Of a DNA stretch of 13,461 nucleotides, positions 1 through 6,926 are shown piece after piece. Both the position numbers and the translations under genes were made by a program. Source of the DNA: Candidatus Altimarinota bacterium (GTDB taxonomy: Bacteria; Patescibacteriota; Gracilibacteria; UBA4473); assembly GCA_020630245.1 (NCBI GenBank), contig JAHDBZ010000010.1, positions 15,253 through 28,713 on the forward strand. Direction: 5' to 3'. The first letter of the stretch is position 1; each line of letters opens with the position of its first letter. Below the pieces are notes generated by a model, which saw nothing but the letters and a program-made list of their open reading frames with translations, was not told where the DNA came from and ran no database searches.

Positions 1-348
1 GAAAAAGGACGCATCGTGATTTGTGCCGCCGGGATCGGAAATCCATTCTTTACCACCGATTCGGCCGCTGCACTACGCTCGCTGGAACTCGACTGTGATG
101 TACTGCTGAAGGCAACAAATGTAGACGGTGTCTACAACGCGGATCCACGAACCAATCCAGATGCCACTCGATATGATGAGGTTACGTTTGACGAAGTTCT
201 CGAAAAAGACCTGCGCGTCATGGATGGCACGGCTATCGCTCAGTGTCGCGACAACAAAATGCCCATTGTGGTCTTCAAACTCATGGAAGCCGGCAATATC
301 GCTCGAGTTGTTCAAGGTGAAGACGTTGGAACACGAATTGTCTGTTAG
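1..348 (+). CDS. pyrH: UMP kinase, C-terminal part (gene cut by left edge)
   Basis: This is the 3' part of the gene for uridylate kinase, which makes UDP from UMP and ATP in the cytoplasm during pyrimidine nucleotide synthesis. The frame is already open at base 1; the first in-window ATG/GTG-type codons lie inside the protein, so none is the real start. About 115 residues are visible, close to half of the usual 240. The sequence GNPFFTTDSAAALRSLEL followed by LLKATNVDGVYNADP is the classic PyrH stretch of the amino-acid-kinase fold. The T-T-D-S/T-A-A-A-L-R and K-A-T-N-V-D-G-V-Y segments line the nucleotide and UMP sites. The protein ends normally with RIVC and a TAG stop. The usual bacterial neighbour frr is not downstream; a convergent pilin gene is there instead. 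Identification is sure; the N-terminal half cannot be judged. Confidence 0.95.
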   Translation, partial: EKGRIVICAAGIGNPFFTTDSAAALRSLELDCDVLLKATNVDGVYNADPRTNPDATRYDEVTFDEVLEKDLRVMDGTAIAQCRDNKMPIVVFKLMEAGNIARVVQGEDVGTRIVC

Positions 349-368
349 ATAGTTAACCAATAACCGTT

Positions 369-416
369 AACAGAAAACAGGAAAAATTTCTCGTACTATT
401 TTTACTGTTATCTGTT
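369..416. terminator. Bidirectional hairpin between convergent pyrH and pilin genes
   Basis: Bases 369-380 (AACAGAAAACAG) pair with 405-416 (CTGTTATCTGTT) with one mismatch. Inside these, 382-387 (AAAAAT) pair with 398-403 (ATTTTT) around a 10-nt loop. The result is 17 matched positions out of 19 with a G/A mismatch between the two parts. The arms are A-rich on the left and T-rich on the right, so the hairpin can work for both converging genes. There is no GC-rich core, so it is a weak intrinsic terminator by textbook standards. It lies exactly between the two stop codons. Confidence 0.5.
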
Positions 417-436
417 CTCTAATTACTGTTATCTTT
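395..436. repeat. Degenerate 7-bp tandem repeat in spacer
   Basis: The spacer can be read as consecutive heptamers. TTACTGT occurs at 402-408 and again at 423-429, TATCTGT at 409-415 and TATCTTT at 430-436. The 12-mer TTACTGTTATCT is repeated exactly at 402-413 and 423-434, a shift of 21 (three units). The left part of the spacer (353-380) shows a looser TAACnnn/AACAGnn pattern. The repeat overlaps one arm of the terminator-like hairpin. Confidence 0.5.
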
Positions 437-437
437 A

Positions 438-1514
438 CTAGTCGAATATCACGTAATCAAAGGCTCCGATCGAGGTTCGTTCGGGAATTTGGAGTTCTAC
501 GCCTTGGGAAAAGCTTTCTTGGGTGACATCCGTAACCACGGTGTAATCAGGGAGTGGAAACTGTGAGCCATTATTAGTCTCGACCGAAAACGGAATCCCA
601 ATGATTTTACTGGTATTGGTGTCAGTGAATTTTAGCAATGGCCGAAAGGTCAGCCTGAAATCCTCACAACTACTCACCCCGGCTTCGTTACAATTCCAAA
701 AAGTGGTGAGATTGGTATCGGTAAGACCTGGTAGAATTTTTCCGACAATCGTATCACTCGTCGTGATATCGAGACTGCTATTGGCTACTAACAGTAGTTG
801 GTTTTCACAAATAAAGCCGTCCACGACCGTTGAACCGTTGGTACAATCTTCGTTACCGGTCGGTATAAAGGTCTCGATTCCCTGGTTACTTTTACGAGAG
901 AGCGACCAGTCGATCAACACTTCGTCGCTACCGGCGTCACCAAAATCAAATCCGCCCGAGCCATTGTCTATCACAAACGGATTGTAACGACCGAGCAATG
1001 AATCTCGAATATTGGCATCATCCGGAGTGTCATTACTCGTTCCACTTGGGTCTTGAAGTTGGGCGTAAAATTTAATGGTAACATCTTCCGTTGTTCCCAA
1101 AGCTCCAGATTGGTTGGGTGCCCCGGTTGGTGTCGTTGAGGTGTCCCACGCCAGCGGAATCTGAATTGTTTGATTTTCTCGTAGGATGTCAGCGTAAAAT
1201 TGGCTACCACCACTAGAGGTCTCATTTGCTCGCCCAATGATCTCCCAGGCGGTTTCAACATTGACCGAATCGTGTTCCAATGTTTGATTGGCTACGGTTT
1301 GTAATGTCGTTCCTTGTCCGCGGGAATTATGATGAAAAAAAGCGGCCTCGATGCCAGATTCCGCCGCAAAGAAGAGCTGTGTTGAACGCTGGGTGTTCCC
1401 GGCTTGTTCCAGAGATTGAGCTACTGAGTTAATCGTTGCAAAGGCAAGTCCAAGCACCAGAAGCGAGGTCGCCATAGCCACAATAATGGTTATCCCCGCG
1501 TTTTTTGTTTTCAT
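438..1514 (-). CDS. PilX/GspK-like type IV minor pilin
   Basis: This 358-residue protein has a prepilin-like N-terminus. A short basic leader (MKTKNAG) is followed by one hydrophobic helix at about residues 8-33 and then QRSTQLFFAAESGIEAAFF, which resembles the PilX N-terminal domain where minor pilins carry an 'AAE' segment. Prepilin peptidase cleavage is expected after Gly7. The Glu normally at mature position 5 is missing (mature ITIIV), a trait known for tip-type minor pilins such as GspK and PilX. The rest is a beta-rich head with four cysteines (C224, C236, C275, C283), probably two disulfides; the protein ends RTSIGAFDYVIFD. The stop is TAG. It probably sits in the inner membrane and then in a pilus tip. 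No other pilus gene is in the window, so it is an isolated minor pilin. It shares a 47-bp divergent promoter region with gpmA. Confidence 0.7.
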   Translation of the reverse strand: MKTKNAGITIIVAMATSLLVLGLAFATINSVAQSLEQAGNTQRSTQLFFAAESGIEAAFFHHNSRGQGTTLQTVANQTLEHDSVNVETAWEIIGRANETSSGGSQFYADILRENQTIQIPLAWDTSTTPTGAPNQSGALGTTEDVTIKFYAQLQDPSGTSNDTPDDANIRDSLLGRYNPFVIDNGSGGFDFGDAGSDEVLIDWSLSRKSNQGIETFIPTGNEDCTNGSTVVDGFICENQLLLVANSSLDITTSDTIVGKILPGLTDTNLTTFWNCNEAGVSSCEDFRLTFRPLLKFTDTNTSKIIGIPFSVETNNGSQFPLPDYTVVTDVTQESFSQGVELQIPERTSIGAFDYVIFD

Positions 1515-1561
1515 GTGAGATTATTCTAGCCTAAAATAACAGCGATCACTAACCACTTTTT
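1515..1561. promoter_or_regulatory. Divergent promoter region, pilin / gpmA
   Basis: Only 47 bp separate the two divergent starts, so both promoters must lie here or reach into the genes. The minus strand has TAGAAT (rc of 1522-1527), a 5/6 match to a -10 box, just upstream of the pilin ATG. The plus strand has TAAAAT (1532-1537), a 5/6 match, 24 bp before the gpmA ATG. No convincing -35 box is seen for either. Neither start has a clear Shine-Dalgarno sequence. Confidence 0.35.
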
Positions 1562-2254
1562 ATGTACCAACTCGTCCTCGTCCGTCATGGCCAGAGTGAA
1601 TGGAATGCCCTGAATCAATTTACCGGCTGGGCCGATGTTGAATTGACCGAAAAAGGGCGCCAAGAAGCCAAAGAAGCCGGCGCTATTTTTAAAGCGCACA
1701 ACCTAGAATTTGATCTCGCCTACACCTCGGTCCTGCGTCGAGCGATTCATACACTCGACATTATCCTGGGAGAAATCGACCAGGTCTGGCTTCCAGTACA
1801 TAAACGCTGGCGTCTCAACGAGCGCCACTACGGAGCGCTCCAGGGATTTAACAAGAAAAAAATGGCCGAAGAGGTCGGTGCCGAACAGGTTCACATCTGG
1901 CGTCGTAGCTACGCGACCCCACCACCGCAGCTCGAAACCGACGATCCCCGCTGGCAACGATCCGATGCCCGTTACGCCGAACTCAGTGACGAAGAAGTCC
2001 CTCGTGGGGAAAGCCTCAAAGACAACGTAGCTCGTATGGAGCCATTCATCACTGAGGAATTATTGCCCATGGTAAAAACTGGAAAACGCGTCCTCATCTC
2101 TGCTCACGGCAACAGCCTGCGTTCACTCGTAAAATACCTGGATCAAATGAGCGATGATGACATCGTTGGTTTTGAGATCCCGACTGGAAAACCGATCCTC
2201 TACCAACTAGACGAGAACCTGAAACCAATCAGCCGAGAGTTCTTGGAGGCATAA
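1562..2254 (+). CDS. gpmA: 2,3-bisphosphoglycerate-dependent phosphoglycerate mutase
   Basis: This enzyme interconverts 3- and 2-phosphoglycerate in lower glycolysis, in the cytoplasm. It is 230 residues, the usual length for the cofactor-dependent histidine-phosphatase family. The catalytic RHG lies at residues 8-10 (phosphorylated His9), NQFTGWADVELTEKG follows, and NERHYG at 86-91 supplies the acid-base Glu87. SAHGNSLR at 180-187 has the second catalytic His182. The insertion at about 95-150 (FNKKKMAEEVGAEQV then RRSYATPPPQ and RGESLKD) is typical of true mutases and not of general phosphatases. The start at 1562 gives the conserved beginning MYQLVLVRHG; no Shine-Dalgarno sequence precedes it. 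The gene ends 3 bp before a convergent stop, so the 3' ends may be transcribed on both strands. Identification is near certain. Confidence 0.97.
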   Translation: MYQLVLVRHGQSEWNALNQFTGWADVELTEKGRQEAKEAGAIFKAHNLEFDLAYTSVLRRAIHTLDIILGEIDQVWLPVHKRWRLNERHYGALQGFNKKKMAEEVGAEQVHIWRRSYATPPPQLETDDPRWQRSDARYAELSDEEVPRGESLKDNVARMEPFITEELLPMVKTGKRVLISAHGNSLRSLVKYLDQMSDDDIVGFEIPTGKPILYQLDENLKPISREFLEA

Positions 2255-2257
2255 ACT

Positions 2258-2635
2258 TTATTTACTTTTCGTTTTTTGCTCTTTTAAGGCTTCTATAAGC
2301 CTTGACTGTGGCATATAAAAAACTTCTCTAACAACCCCTTCATAAAAATCTGTTTTTTCCAATGGGTGGTCTTCCTTGTGGTACAAGAGAGTGGCTCGAG
2401 GAGATGCACGATTAAATTTAGAGCTTGCTGAGTATCTACACACCAAACAATATCCTCCGGCGTAAGTTTGCTGAATAAATCGATTAGCAGATCCCGTCTT
2501 CCAAGATTCATGGCTCAATAACCCTAATACTCGACTGACTTCTGTGGGGTATTTTGAAAGAACCGCTGAGATGGCGGCTCTCATTTCCAGGCTTGAATAC
2601 TCTGTATCTAAAATTTCTAATGCAATATTTTCCAC
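2258..2635 (-). CDS. Hypothetical protein, 125 aa, downstream of M16 peptidase
   Basis: I do not recognise this protein. It starts at a GTG 23 nt after the stop of the M16 peptidase gene and is probably co-transcribed with it. No ATG start exists upstream in frame before the peptidase stop; an internal ATG at residue 18 is the alternative. The N-terminal 40 residues look helical (EYSSLEMRAAISAVLSKYP). The middle has a CLVC pair (CxxC, near residue 63) next to RYSASSKFNRASPR, and the C-terminus is charged (ALKEQKTKSK). It has no signal peptide or membrane segment, so it is probably cytoplasmic. A lone CxxC is not enough to call a zinc site. The frame has ordinary codon use and ends exactly at the convergent gpmA boundary, which supports a real gene. 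Confidence 0.6.
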   Translation of the reverse strand: MENIALEILDTEYSSLEMRAAISAVLSKYPTEVSRVLGLLSHESWKTGSANRFIQQTYAGGYCLVCRYSASSKFNRASPRATLLYHKEDHPLEKTDFYEGVVREVFYMPQSRLIEALKEQKTKSK

Positions 2636-2658
2636 TGCAATAGTCTCAGCGTGATTCT

Positions 2659-3933
2659 TTATTTGTCAATAATCTGCAATACGTCTTCATTACTTAGACC
2701 GCTCCCAATTCCCGCAAAACGGAAATTAGCGGGAACAAAGAGCTCTGTGGCCAGTTGCTCAACCTGTGACTGCGTTACGGCCTGGATTTTGTTTTTCCAG
2801 ACTTCGTAGTCCTCAATCGAATTGTAAAGCAGGGTGTTTTTACCATATTCATGCGCCACTTCTTCGGTGTCTTCCGTGCCGAGATCGGTTTTACCGCAGA
2901 GATAATTCTTGGCTTTTTCAAGCTCTTCAGCAGTGATTCCTTGCTGGGCGATCTGGTCGTATTCGAAACGAATCGCTTCAACGGCTCGTCGCGCATCTGA
3001 AAGTTTCACCCCGGCTCGAGTCGTAATCAGTCCCGCGTCAGAGTATTCATCTACCCGAGTGCGGATCGAGTAACAAAGTCCTTTTTCTTCGCGTACGTTC
3101 TGAAACATGCGCGCGCTCATATTGCCTCCTAGAATACAGGCCAGCACTTTGAGTGCTGGAAATCGATCGTCATCCTCTCCAAAAGTCCGCACCCCAAAAG
3201 ACAGGTGATACTGCTCGGTTTTTTTCTCTCGCAGCCAGATACGTTCCGTAGCCTTGCTCGGATCAAACTTCGTCGGCGGGATTCCCGCCTTGGCGGCTGG
3301 CATATCAAAGTAAGACGCAATCATGTCCAAAGTAGTGGCATCAACCGCTCCTGCACAGGTGATCACCATGTTGTCAGCCACATATTGCGATCGTTGATAG
3401 TCTACAAACTGCTGACGATCGACCGTGGTCACCACTTCTCGTGTCCCAATCTGCTCCCAACCAAGCGGCTGATCACCAAACACTAGACGCTCAAAATCCC
3501 AAGAAATTTGGTACATTGGTGCGTCCTGATACATCGCCATTTCCTCAAGAATAACGCCGCGTTCTTTTTCGATTTCTTCGGCTGGGAAGGTGGCATGCAG
3601 CAGCATATCTGAGAGCACATCGAGCGAAGCGGCTAAGTTGTCTTTGCCAGATTTTACGTAGTAACCGGCGTATTCTTTGCCTGTGAAAGCGTTAAATTCG
3701 CCGCCAAAGCTATCGACCGCTTCGGCCACCGCTTTTGGGGTCGTGTATTTCTTAGCTCCCTTAAAAAACATATGCTCCAGGAAGTGCGAGAGTCCGGTAA
3801 TTTCTTTCGTTTCATAACGAGAGCCCGCGCCTACTAATATCAAGGTCGTCACGACATTGGTGCCGGGCATTTCGACGGCCTGAAGACGAAGTCCACTAGA
3901 CAAAGTTTTTTGGTGGAGTTGCATTGCCTGCAT
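2659..3933 (-). CDS. M16 family zinc peptidase (processing-peptidase-like)
   Basis: This is a 424-residue single-unit M16B peptidase, like the mitochondrial processing peptidase beta subunit and bacterial YmxG-type enzymes. The inverted zinc motif HxxEH is HFLEH at residues 50-54 (H50 and H54 bind zinc, E53 is catalytic). E130 lies 76 residues after H54, the expected third ligand. The surrounding GLSHFLEHMFFKG and FNAFTGKEYAGYYV segments are typical. The second, inactive half carries the NMSARMFQNVREEKGLCYSI signature near 270-290. There is no signal peptide, so it acts in the cytoplasm or is exported by an unknown route. The start at 3933 is chosen because an AGAGGAG site precedes it; Met4 is an alternative. 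The gene begins 1 nt after the stop of the 113-residue unknown, so translation is probably coupled. It is whole, and its substrate is unknown. Confidence 0.93.
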   Translation of the reverse strand: MQAMQLHQKTLSSGLRLQAVEMPGTNVVTTLILVGAGSRYETKEITGLSHFLEHMFFKGAKKYTTPKAVAEAVDSFGGEFNAFTGKEYAGYYVKSGKDNLAASLDVLSDMLLHATFPAEEIEKERGVILEEMAMYQDAPMYQISWDFERLVFGDQPLGWEQIGTREVVTTVDRQQFVDYQRSQYVADNMVITCAGAVDATTLDMIASYFDMPAAKAGIPPTKFDPSKATERIWLREKKTEQYHLSFGVRTFGEDDDRFPALKVLACILGGNMSARMFQNVREEKGLCYSIRTRVDEYSDAGLITTRAGVKLSDARRAVEAIRFEYDQIAQQGITAEELEKAKNYLCGKTDLGTEDTEEVAHEYGKNTLLYNSIEDYEVWKNKIQAVTQSQVEQLATELFVPANFRFAGIGSGLSNEDVLQIIDK

Positions 3934-3934
3934 T

Positions 3935-4276
3935 TTAGGCGTTCAGCTCCTCTGGCTCAACTGATAATTCTGTCTTCGGTTGGAGCATTTTCCAAAGCTC
4001 AGCCTTCACGCGTCGTGCACTTGGCTTCCAGCCATTCATTCTGTTTTGGTCTTGATAAGCCATTCTTTGTTGATCAATCACAACATCGAGTGCTTCTAAA
4101 CGTTTCACTACTGGTCTGGCTTGTGCTGGAAAGATAGTTTTTGCTATTGCTCTCTCTATCCGAGAAGACTGTAGATGAGCAACGTCAATATTTTCAGGGC
4201 CAACGATTGCCAATACTTCTACTGCCACTTCTCGGGCTGGGGGCATGTGGTCATAAGTGCCATTGTTTAGGGTCAT
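3935..4276 (-). CDS. Hypothetical protein, 113 aa, first gene of the M16 cluster
   Basis: I do not recognise this protein. It has 113 residues, is soluble and probably mostly helical: VAVEVLAIVG, then IERAIAKTIFPAQARPVVKRLEALDVVI, then ARRVKAELWKMLQP, then an acidic tail (VEPEELNA). The middle is basic and the end acidic. There is no signal peptide, membrane segment or cysteine. It starts at ATG 4276, with Met11 as an alternative, without a Shine-Dalgarno sequence and close to an AT-rich divergent promoter region. It ends 1 nt before the M16 peptidase start. The tight junction suggests a shared function or at least fixed stoichiometry with the peptidase, for example as an adaptor, substrate or DNA-binding partner; this is inference from position only. 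Confidence 0.65.
   Translation of the reverse strand: MTLNNGTYDHMPPAREVAVEVLAIVGPENIDVAHLQSSRIERAIAKTIFPAQARPVVKRLEALDVVIDQQRMAYQDQNRMNGWKPSARRVKAELWKMLQPKTELSVEPEELNA
3947..3953 (-). promoter_or_regulatory. Shine-Dalgarno site of the M16 peptidase
   Basis: The minus strand reads AGAGGAG here, inside the last codons of the upstream 113-residue gene. The spacing to the ATG at 3933 is 13 nt, rather long; the spacing to the next ATG (Met4) would be 22 nt, so the first ATG is favoured. This is the only clear Shine-Dalgarno sequence in front of a gene in this window, and it sits within a gene cluster, where a start cannot be leaderless. Confidence 0.6.
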
Positions 4277-4295
4277 AATATCTGTGTGAAATATA

Positions 4296-4323
4296 TTGAC
4301 TTTTTTGTGAAATCATATATTAA
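4296..4323 (+). promoter_or_regulatory. Promoter of the PKD-repeat protein gene
   Basis: TTGACT (4296-4301) matches five of six bases of a -35 box. After 16 bp comes TATTAA (4318-4323), four of six for a -10 box. Transcription would begin at about 4330, only a few bases before the ATG at 4334. The mRNA would thus be leaderless or nearly so, which fits the absence of a Shine-Dalgarno sequence. The whole 57-bp divergent spacer (4277-4333) is very AT-rich and also has to drive the minus-strand cluster. Confidence 0.5.
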
Positions 4324-4333
4324 ATAAATAACA

Positions 4334-6361
4334 ATGAAAAAATTCGCAAGTATTTTCCTTAGTTTTATGGCTTTGACTACTCCTGTCAACGCCCAAAACG
4401 TACTCCCGCAGGCCAATCTCGATCTAACCCCGAGCGTGGTACGGGTCGGTGAGTATCTGGAGTTCAACGCCGGCGGTTCTCGAAATAGCCAGGGACAAGT
4501 CGGGCAAAACCTCGAATACCGATTTAAGCCGAGTAAATCACTGCCTTGGAGCGATTTCATGGGGAAATCTAGAGGCCGAATCAAGGTCAGCACACCTGGC
4601 TACGATCGGGTCTTGGTCGAAGTCCGTGATAAAAACACCGGCGCTACGCAACAAACCCATCGAACCTTTACCGTACGAGAAGAAAGACGCCCAACCCCTC
4701 CACGCATTAAATTGCTGTCTGAACCGCCATTTTCGGCTGGGGAACAGATTGGTTTTGAGGTAACGGTCTTTGCCGAATCGCACATCAACCAGCGCGACAT
4801 CATGGTACAGTGGGACTTTAACTCTGATGGCACTTTTGATACGCCTTGGCAAAGCGATAAGCAGGGATTTTATAGTTACCAAGGCGGCAATCTCACTTCG
4901 CCAACTGTCCGCGTCAAATATCCCGGCGGCCGAGTACTGACCACGCGTGGCGTCCGCAGCAACACGGCTGGTCGTAGCGTCTTTGACTACGCTCGTGATG
5001 TAGAAAAACTGCGAATCAATCCCACTCGCATCCAGTCTCCCGTCGTAAACGTTTCTCCAGGCACAAGGGCAAAAAGCACCGATACCACATTTGAATTTGA
5101 CGCCAGCCGTAGTGTGACGGGCAGCAACTCTTACATCGAGTTTTATTTCGATGGCGTTAAAAAACACACCGGTACCAACATCATCAAGCATCGCTTCACA
5201 ACCCCGGGGGACCACGTAGTGCGTGTGCGACACTGTATCAATCGAACCTCTCCCGAATGTCGAACGACAGAGGTGAACATCACCATTGAGGACGAAAGTG
5301 CGACCCGCGGCACCGGTTTTCAGGCGGACTTTAACGCCAGCGAAGTGCGACCCGGGGTTTCCCAATTTTTGATCAATCAAAATGTTTTTCAAACCGTTGT
5401 CAGCAGCCCGATCAGATTTACCGGACGGACACAGCAAACCGCTACCGGCAGCCGCCCGAAGTTCCAATACCGCTGGGATTTTGATGGCGATAGCGTCTGG
5501 GATACGCCGTACGCCGAACAGTCCAACGGGGAATTTGTCTACGACAACCCAGGGACGTTCAAGCCGCAACTCGAAGTCCGAGACGACAAGGGCAACGCGG
5601 CCGTCGTGACGAAAACCATGATCGTCCTCAAAAACACCAAGCCGGTCGGCCGCCTACGCACCGCCAGCTGGCCTAATTACGCCGGGCAAGACGTCCAATT
5701 CCAAGTAGAAGCTGCTGACGCCCAGTCGAGCAAATCTCAGCTTGAGCTACGCTTTGATTTCGATGGTGATGGCGTCTGGGACACCGACTTCCGTCCCACC
5801 ACCAGTCAGCGCTGGACCTACGACCAGGCTGGTGAATACGAAGTAACGGTACAGATTCGCGATCCACAAAAAGAGCTGCGTACTATCTCCCGCACGATTC
5901 CGATCCTAGAAACACCGGCACCACAGGTAAAAGTTACCGTTTCCCATCGTACACAGTCGGTCGGTCAACCGATTCGTCTCGATGCCTCGAAAACCATCGG
6001 AGAAGGCTTGAGCTATGAATGGAAAATTCTCGATGACCCCTATGCTCCCGTTGCCAAAGGTCAGATGACCAGTCTTCGATTTACGACCCCTGGCGATCGC
6101 ACGATCTGCCTGCGTATCATCGACCAAGCGGGAAATATCGAAGAAATCAATTTTCCAGTGACTATTACCGAAGAAGCCGTTGCGAGTCAGACAACGGGTG
6201 CTACTCCACCGCAAGGCGGTGGCCGCCTGATCAATGATCCACCGAACGTGGCCGAAGCCATCAGCGAATTTGAAACCGGCAACTCTGACTTTACCTGGTC
6301 AGATGCGGGACTGATTAACCGTCCTCAGTGGAAACTAACGGGGATGAGACCGGGCAGATAA
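4334..6361 (+). CDS. Secreted multi-PKD-domain surface protein
   Basis: This 675-residue protein has a Sec signal peptide at residues 1-20 (MKKF, hydrophobic stretch, cut after VNA). The rest is a chain of about six beta-sandwich domains of the PKD/Ig-like type. The best ones contain WDFNSDGTFDT (160-170), WDFDGDSVWDT (381-391) and FDFDGDGVWDT (474-484). Each is followed by a Y/WxYxxxGxYxVxVxVRD strand pair, for example FVYDNPGTFKPQLEVRD and WTYDQAGEYEVTVQIRD. More degenerate domains lie at about 30-115, 235-320 and 530-612. The DxDGDG loops resemble calcium-binding loops. C301 and C309 may form a disulfide. No membrane anchor, LPXTG or sorting domain is seen, and the tail (620-675) is Gly/Pro/Asn-rich. 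PKD chains usually serve adhesion or binding of polysaccharide or protein; no enzyme domain is visible. The gene stands alone behind its own promoter. Confidence 0.85.
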   Translation: MKKFASIFLSFMALTTPVNAQNVLPQANLDLTPSVVRVGEYLEFNAGGSRNSQGQVGQNLEYRFKPSKSLPWSDFMGKSRGRIKVSTPGYDRVLVEVRDKNTGATQQTHRTFTVREERRPTPPRIKLLSEPPFSAGEQIGFEVTVFAESHINQRDIMVQWDFNSDGTFDTPWQSDKQGFYSYQGGNLTSPTVRVKYPGGRVLTTRGVRSNTAGRSVFDYARDVEKLRINPTRIQSPVVNVSPGTRAKSTDTTFEFDASRSVTGSNSYIEFYFDGVKKHTGTNIIKHRFTTPGDHVVRVRHCINRTSPECRTTEVNITIEDESATRGTGFQADFNASEVRPGVSQFLINQNVFQTVVSSPIRFTGRTQQTATGSRPKFQYRWDFDGDSVWDTPYAEQSNGEFVYDNPGTFKPQLEVRDDKGNAAVVTKTMIVLKNTKPVGRLRTASWPNYAGQDVQFQVEAADAQSSKSQLELRFDFDGDGVWDTDFRPTTSQRWTYDQAGEYEVTVQIRDPQKELRTISRTIPILETPAPQVKVTVSHRTQSVGQPIRLDASKTIGEGLSYEWKILDDPYAPVAKGQMTSLRFTTPGDRTICLRIIDQAGNIEEINFPVTITEEAVASQTTGATPPQGGGRLINDPPNVAEAISEFETGNSDFTWSDAGLINRPQWKLTGMRPGR

Positions 6362-6362
6362 G

Positions 6363-6398
6363 AAATGTTACGATTTTATAATGTTGTGATGTCACAAT
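6363..6398 (+). repeat. Left copy of a 36-bp imperfect inverted repeat around the kinase gene
   Basis: These 36 bases match the reverse complement of 6891-6926 at 27 of 36 positions without gaps, and at 16 of 19 in the part 6380-6398. The core TTGTGATGTCACAA (6384-6397) is a palindrome with 6-bp arms and a TG centre. The copy starts just after the PKD gene stop and overlaps the stop codon of the minus-strand kinase gene. It also reads as 8-bp units: AATGTTAC at 6364-6371 and AATGTTGT at 6380-6387. Confidence 0.55.
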
Positions 6399-6892
6399 AG
6401 TTGTTTCCACTTTTCTAGTGTTGAAACAAGAGATCCATCATTAAATACCACCGCCAATTGCTTGTCTTTAGCAACACGCCTTAGGTAGTTCGCCCAATTT
6501 TCCATATCTTCGGTGGCCAATTCTGGTTGCTGACGCTGCTCATTCAGTCTTGAAAACAAAGTTTCCATCGAAGCATCTAGCAGTATTATTTGATAGTTAT
6601 TAAATTCGTGGCCCGCAAAAGCTACTTCTATAAAATTCGGATCTACCTGTCCCTCGATGACGATCCTGGAAAACTCTGAGAATTCGCCTGACAGCATGCG
6701 CGTCACCCATGCTTGTGTCGTTTTTTGCTGCCAGTCTTCCGGAATTTCTTCGGGCACCCCCACAGAATCAAAATGTAAAAATTTGGTGTCTTGGCAATCT
6801 GGATCAAGCGCTAAAGCTTCAACTAAAGCGGTCTTTCCCGCCCCAGAGGCGCCCGTGATAAAGTAAATAAACGGCTTCATATTTTTACACAT
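6392..6892 (-). CDS. P-loop NTPase, small-molecule kinase-like, 166 aa
   Basis: This small protein has a Walker A motif GASGAGKT at residues 14-21 after a beta strand (FIYFIT), as in the adenylate-kinase-like and AAA_18/AAA_33 kinases. A second strand, FLHFDS (38-43), gives an acidic residue D42 in the place where these kinases hold the substrate. IVIEGQ (77-82) and IILLDAS (102-108) look like the later core strands. RLNEQRQQPE (115-124) resembles the arginine-bearing lid. The length, about 165, fits a nucleoside-, shikimate- or gluconate-kinase-type enzyme; the substrate cannot be told. The ORF begins at ATG 6892, but Met5 (6880) fits the fold equally well; neither has a Shine-Dalgarno sequence. 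It lies 24 nt after recJ on the same strand, probably in one transcript, and is bracketed by inverted repeats. The stop is TGA. Confidence 0.75.
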   Translation of the reverse strand: MCKNMKPFIYFITGASGAGKTALVEALALDPDCQDTKFLHFDSVGVPEEIPEDWQQKTTQAWVTRMLSGEFSEFSRIVIEGQVDPNFIEVAFAGHEFNNYQIILLDASMETLFSRLNEQRQQPELATEDMENWANYLRRVAKDKQLAVVFNDGSLVSTLEKWKQLL

Positions 6893-6926
6893 TGTAACAT
6901 TACAACATCAAAACATTTAAACATTC
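6886..6926 (-). repeat. Right copy of the inverted repeat; five 8-bp AATGTTnn units
   Basis: On the minus strand this stretch is five consecutive octamers, from AATGTTTA (6925-6918) through AATGTTTT (6917-6910), GATGTTGT (6909-6902) and AATGTTAC (6901-6894) to AATGTGTA (6893-6886). The first units contain the last codons and stop of recJ, and the last contains the first ATG of the kinase gene. Bases 6891-6926 pair with the left copy at 6363-6398. The palindrome TTGTAACATTACAA (6892-6905) corresponds to the left palindrome with both arms changed in a matching way. Confidence 0.55.

Noticed and set aside
353..436. CRISPR-like repeat array
   Set aside because: The units are 7 bp, degenerate and without spacers.
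4538..5569. Long 343-residue open frame antisense to the PKD gene
   Set aside because: It lies wholly inside a gene with a signal peptide and clear domains, on the other strand; its translation shows no motif or sensible composition.
6384..6397. CRP-like site (TGTGA...TCACA half-sites)
   Set aside because: The centre is only 2 bp, while CRP sites have 6 bp between half-sites; it also lies at a gene end.
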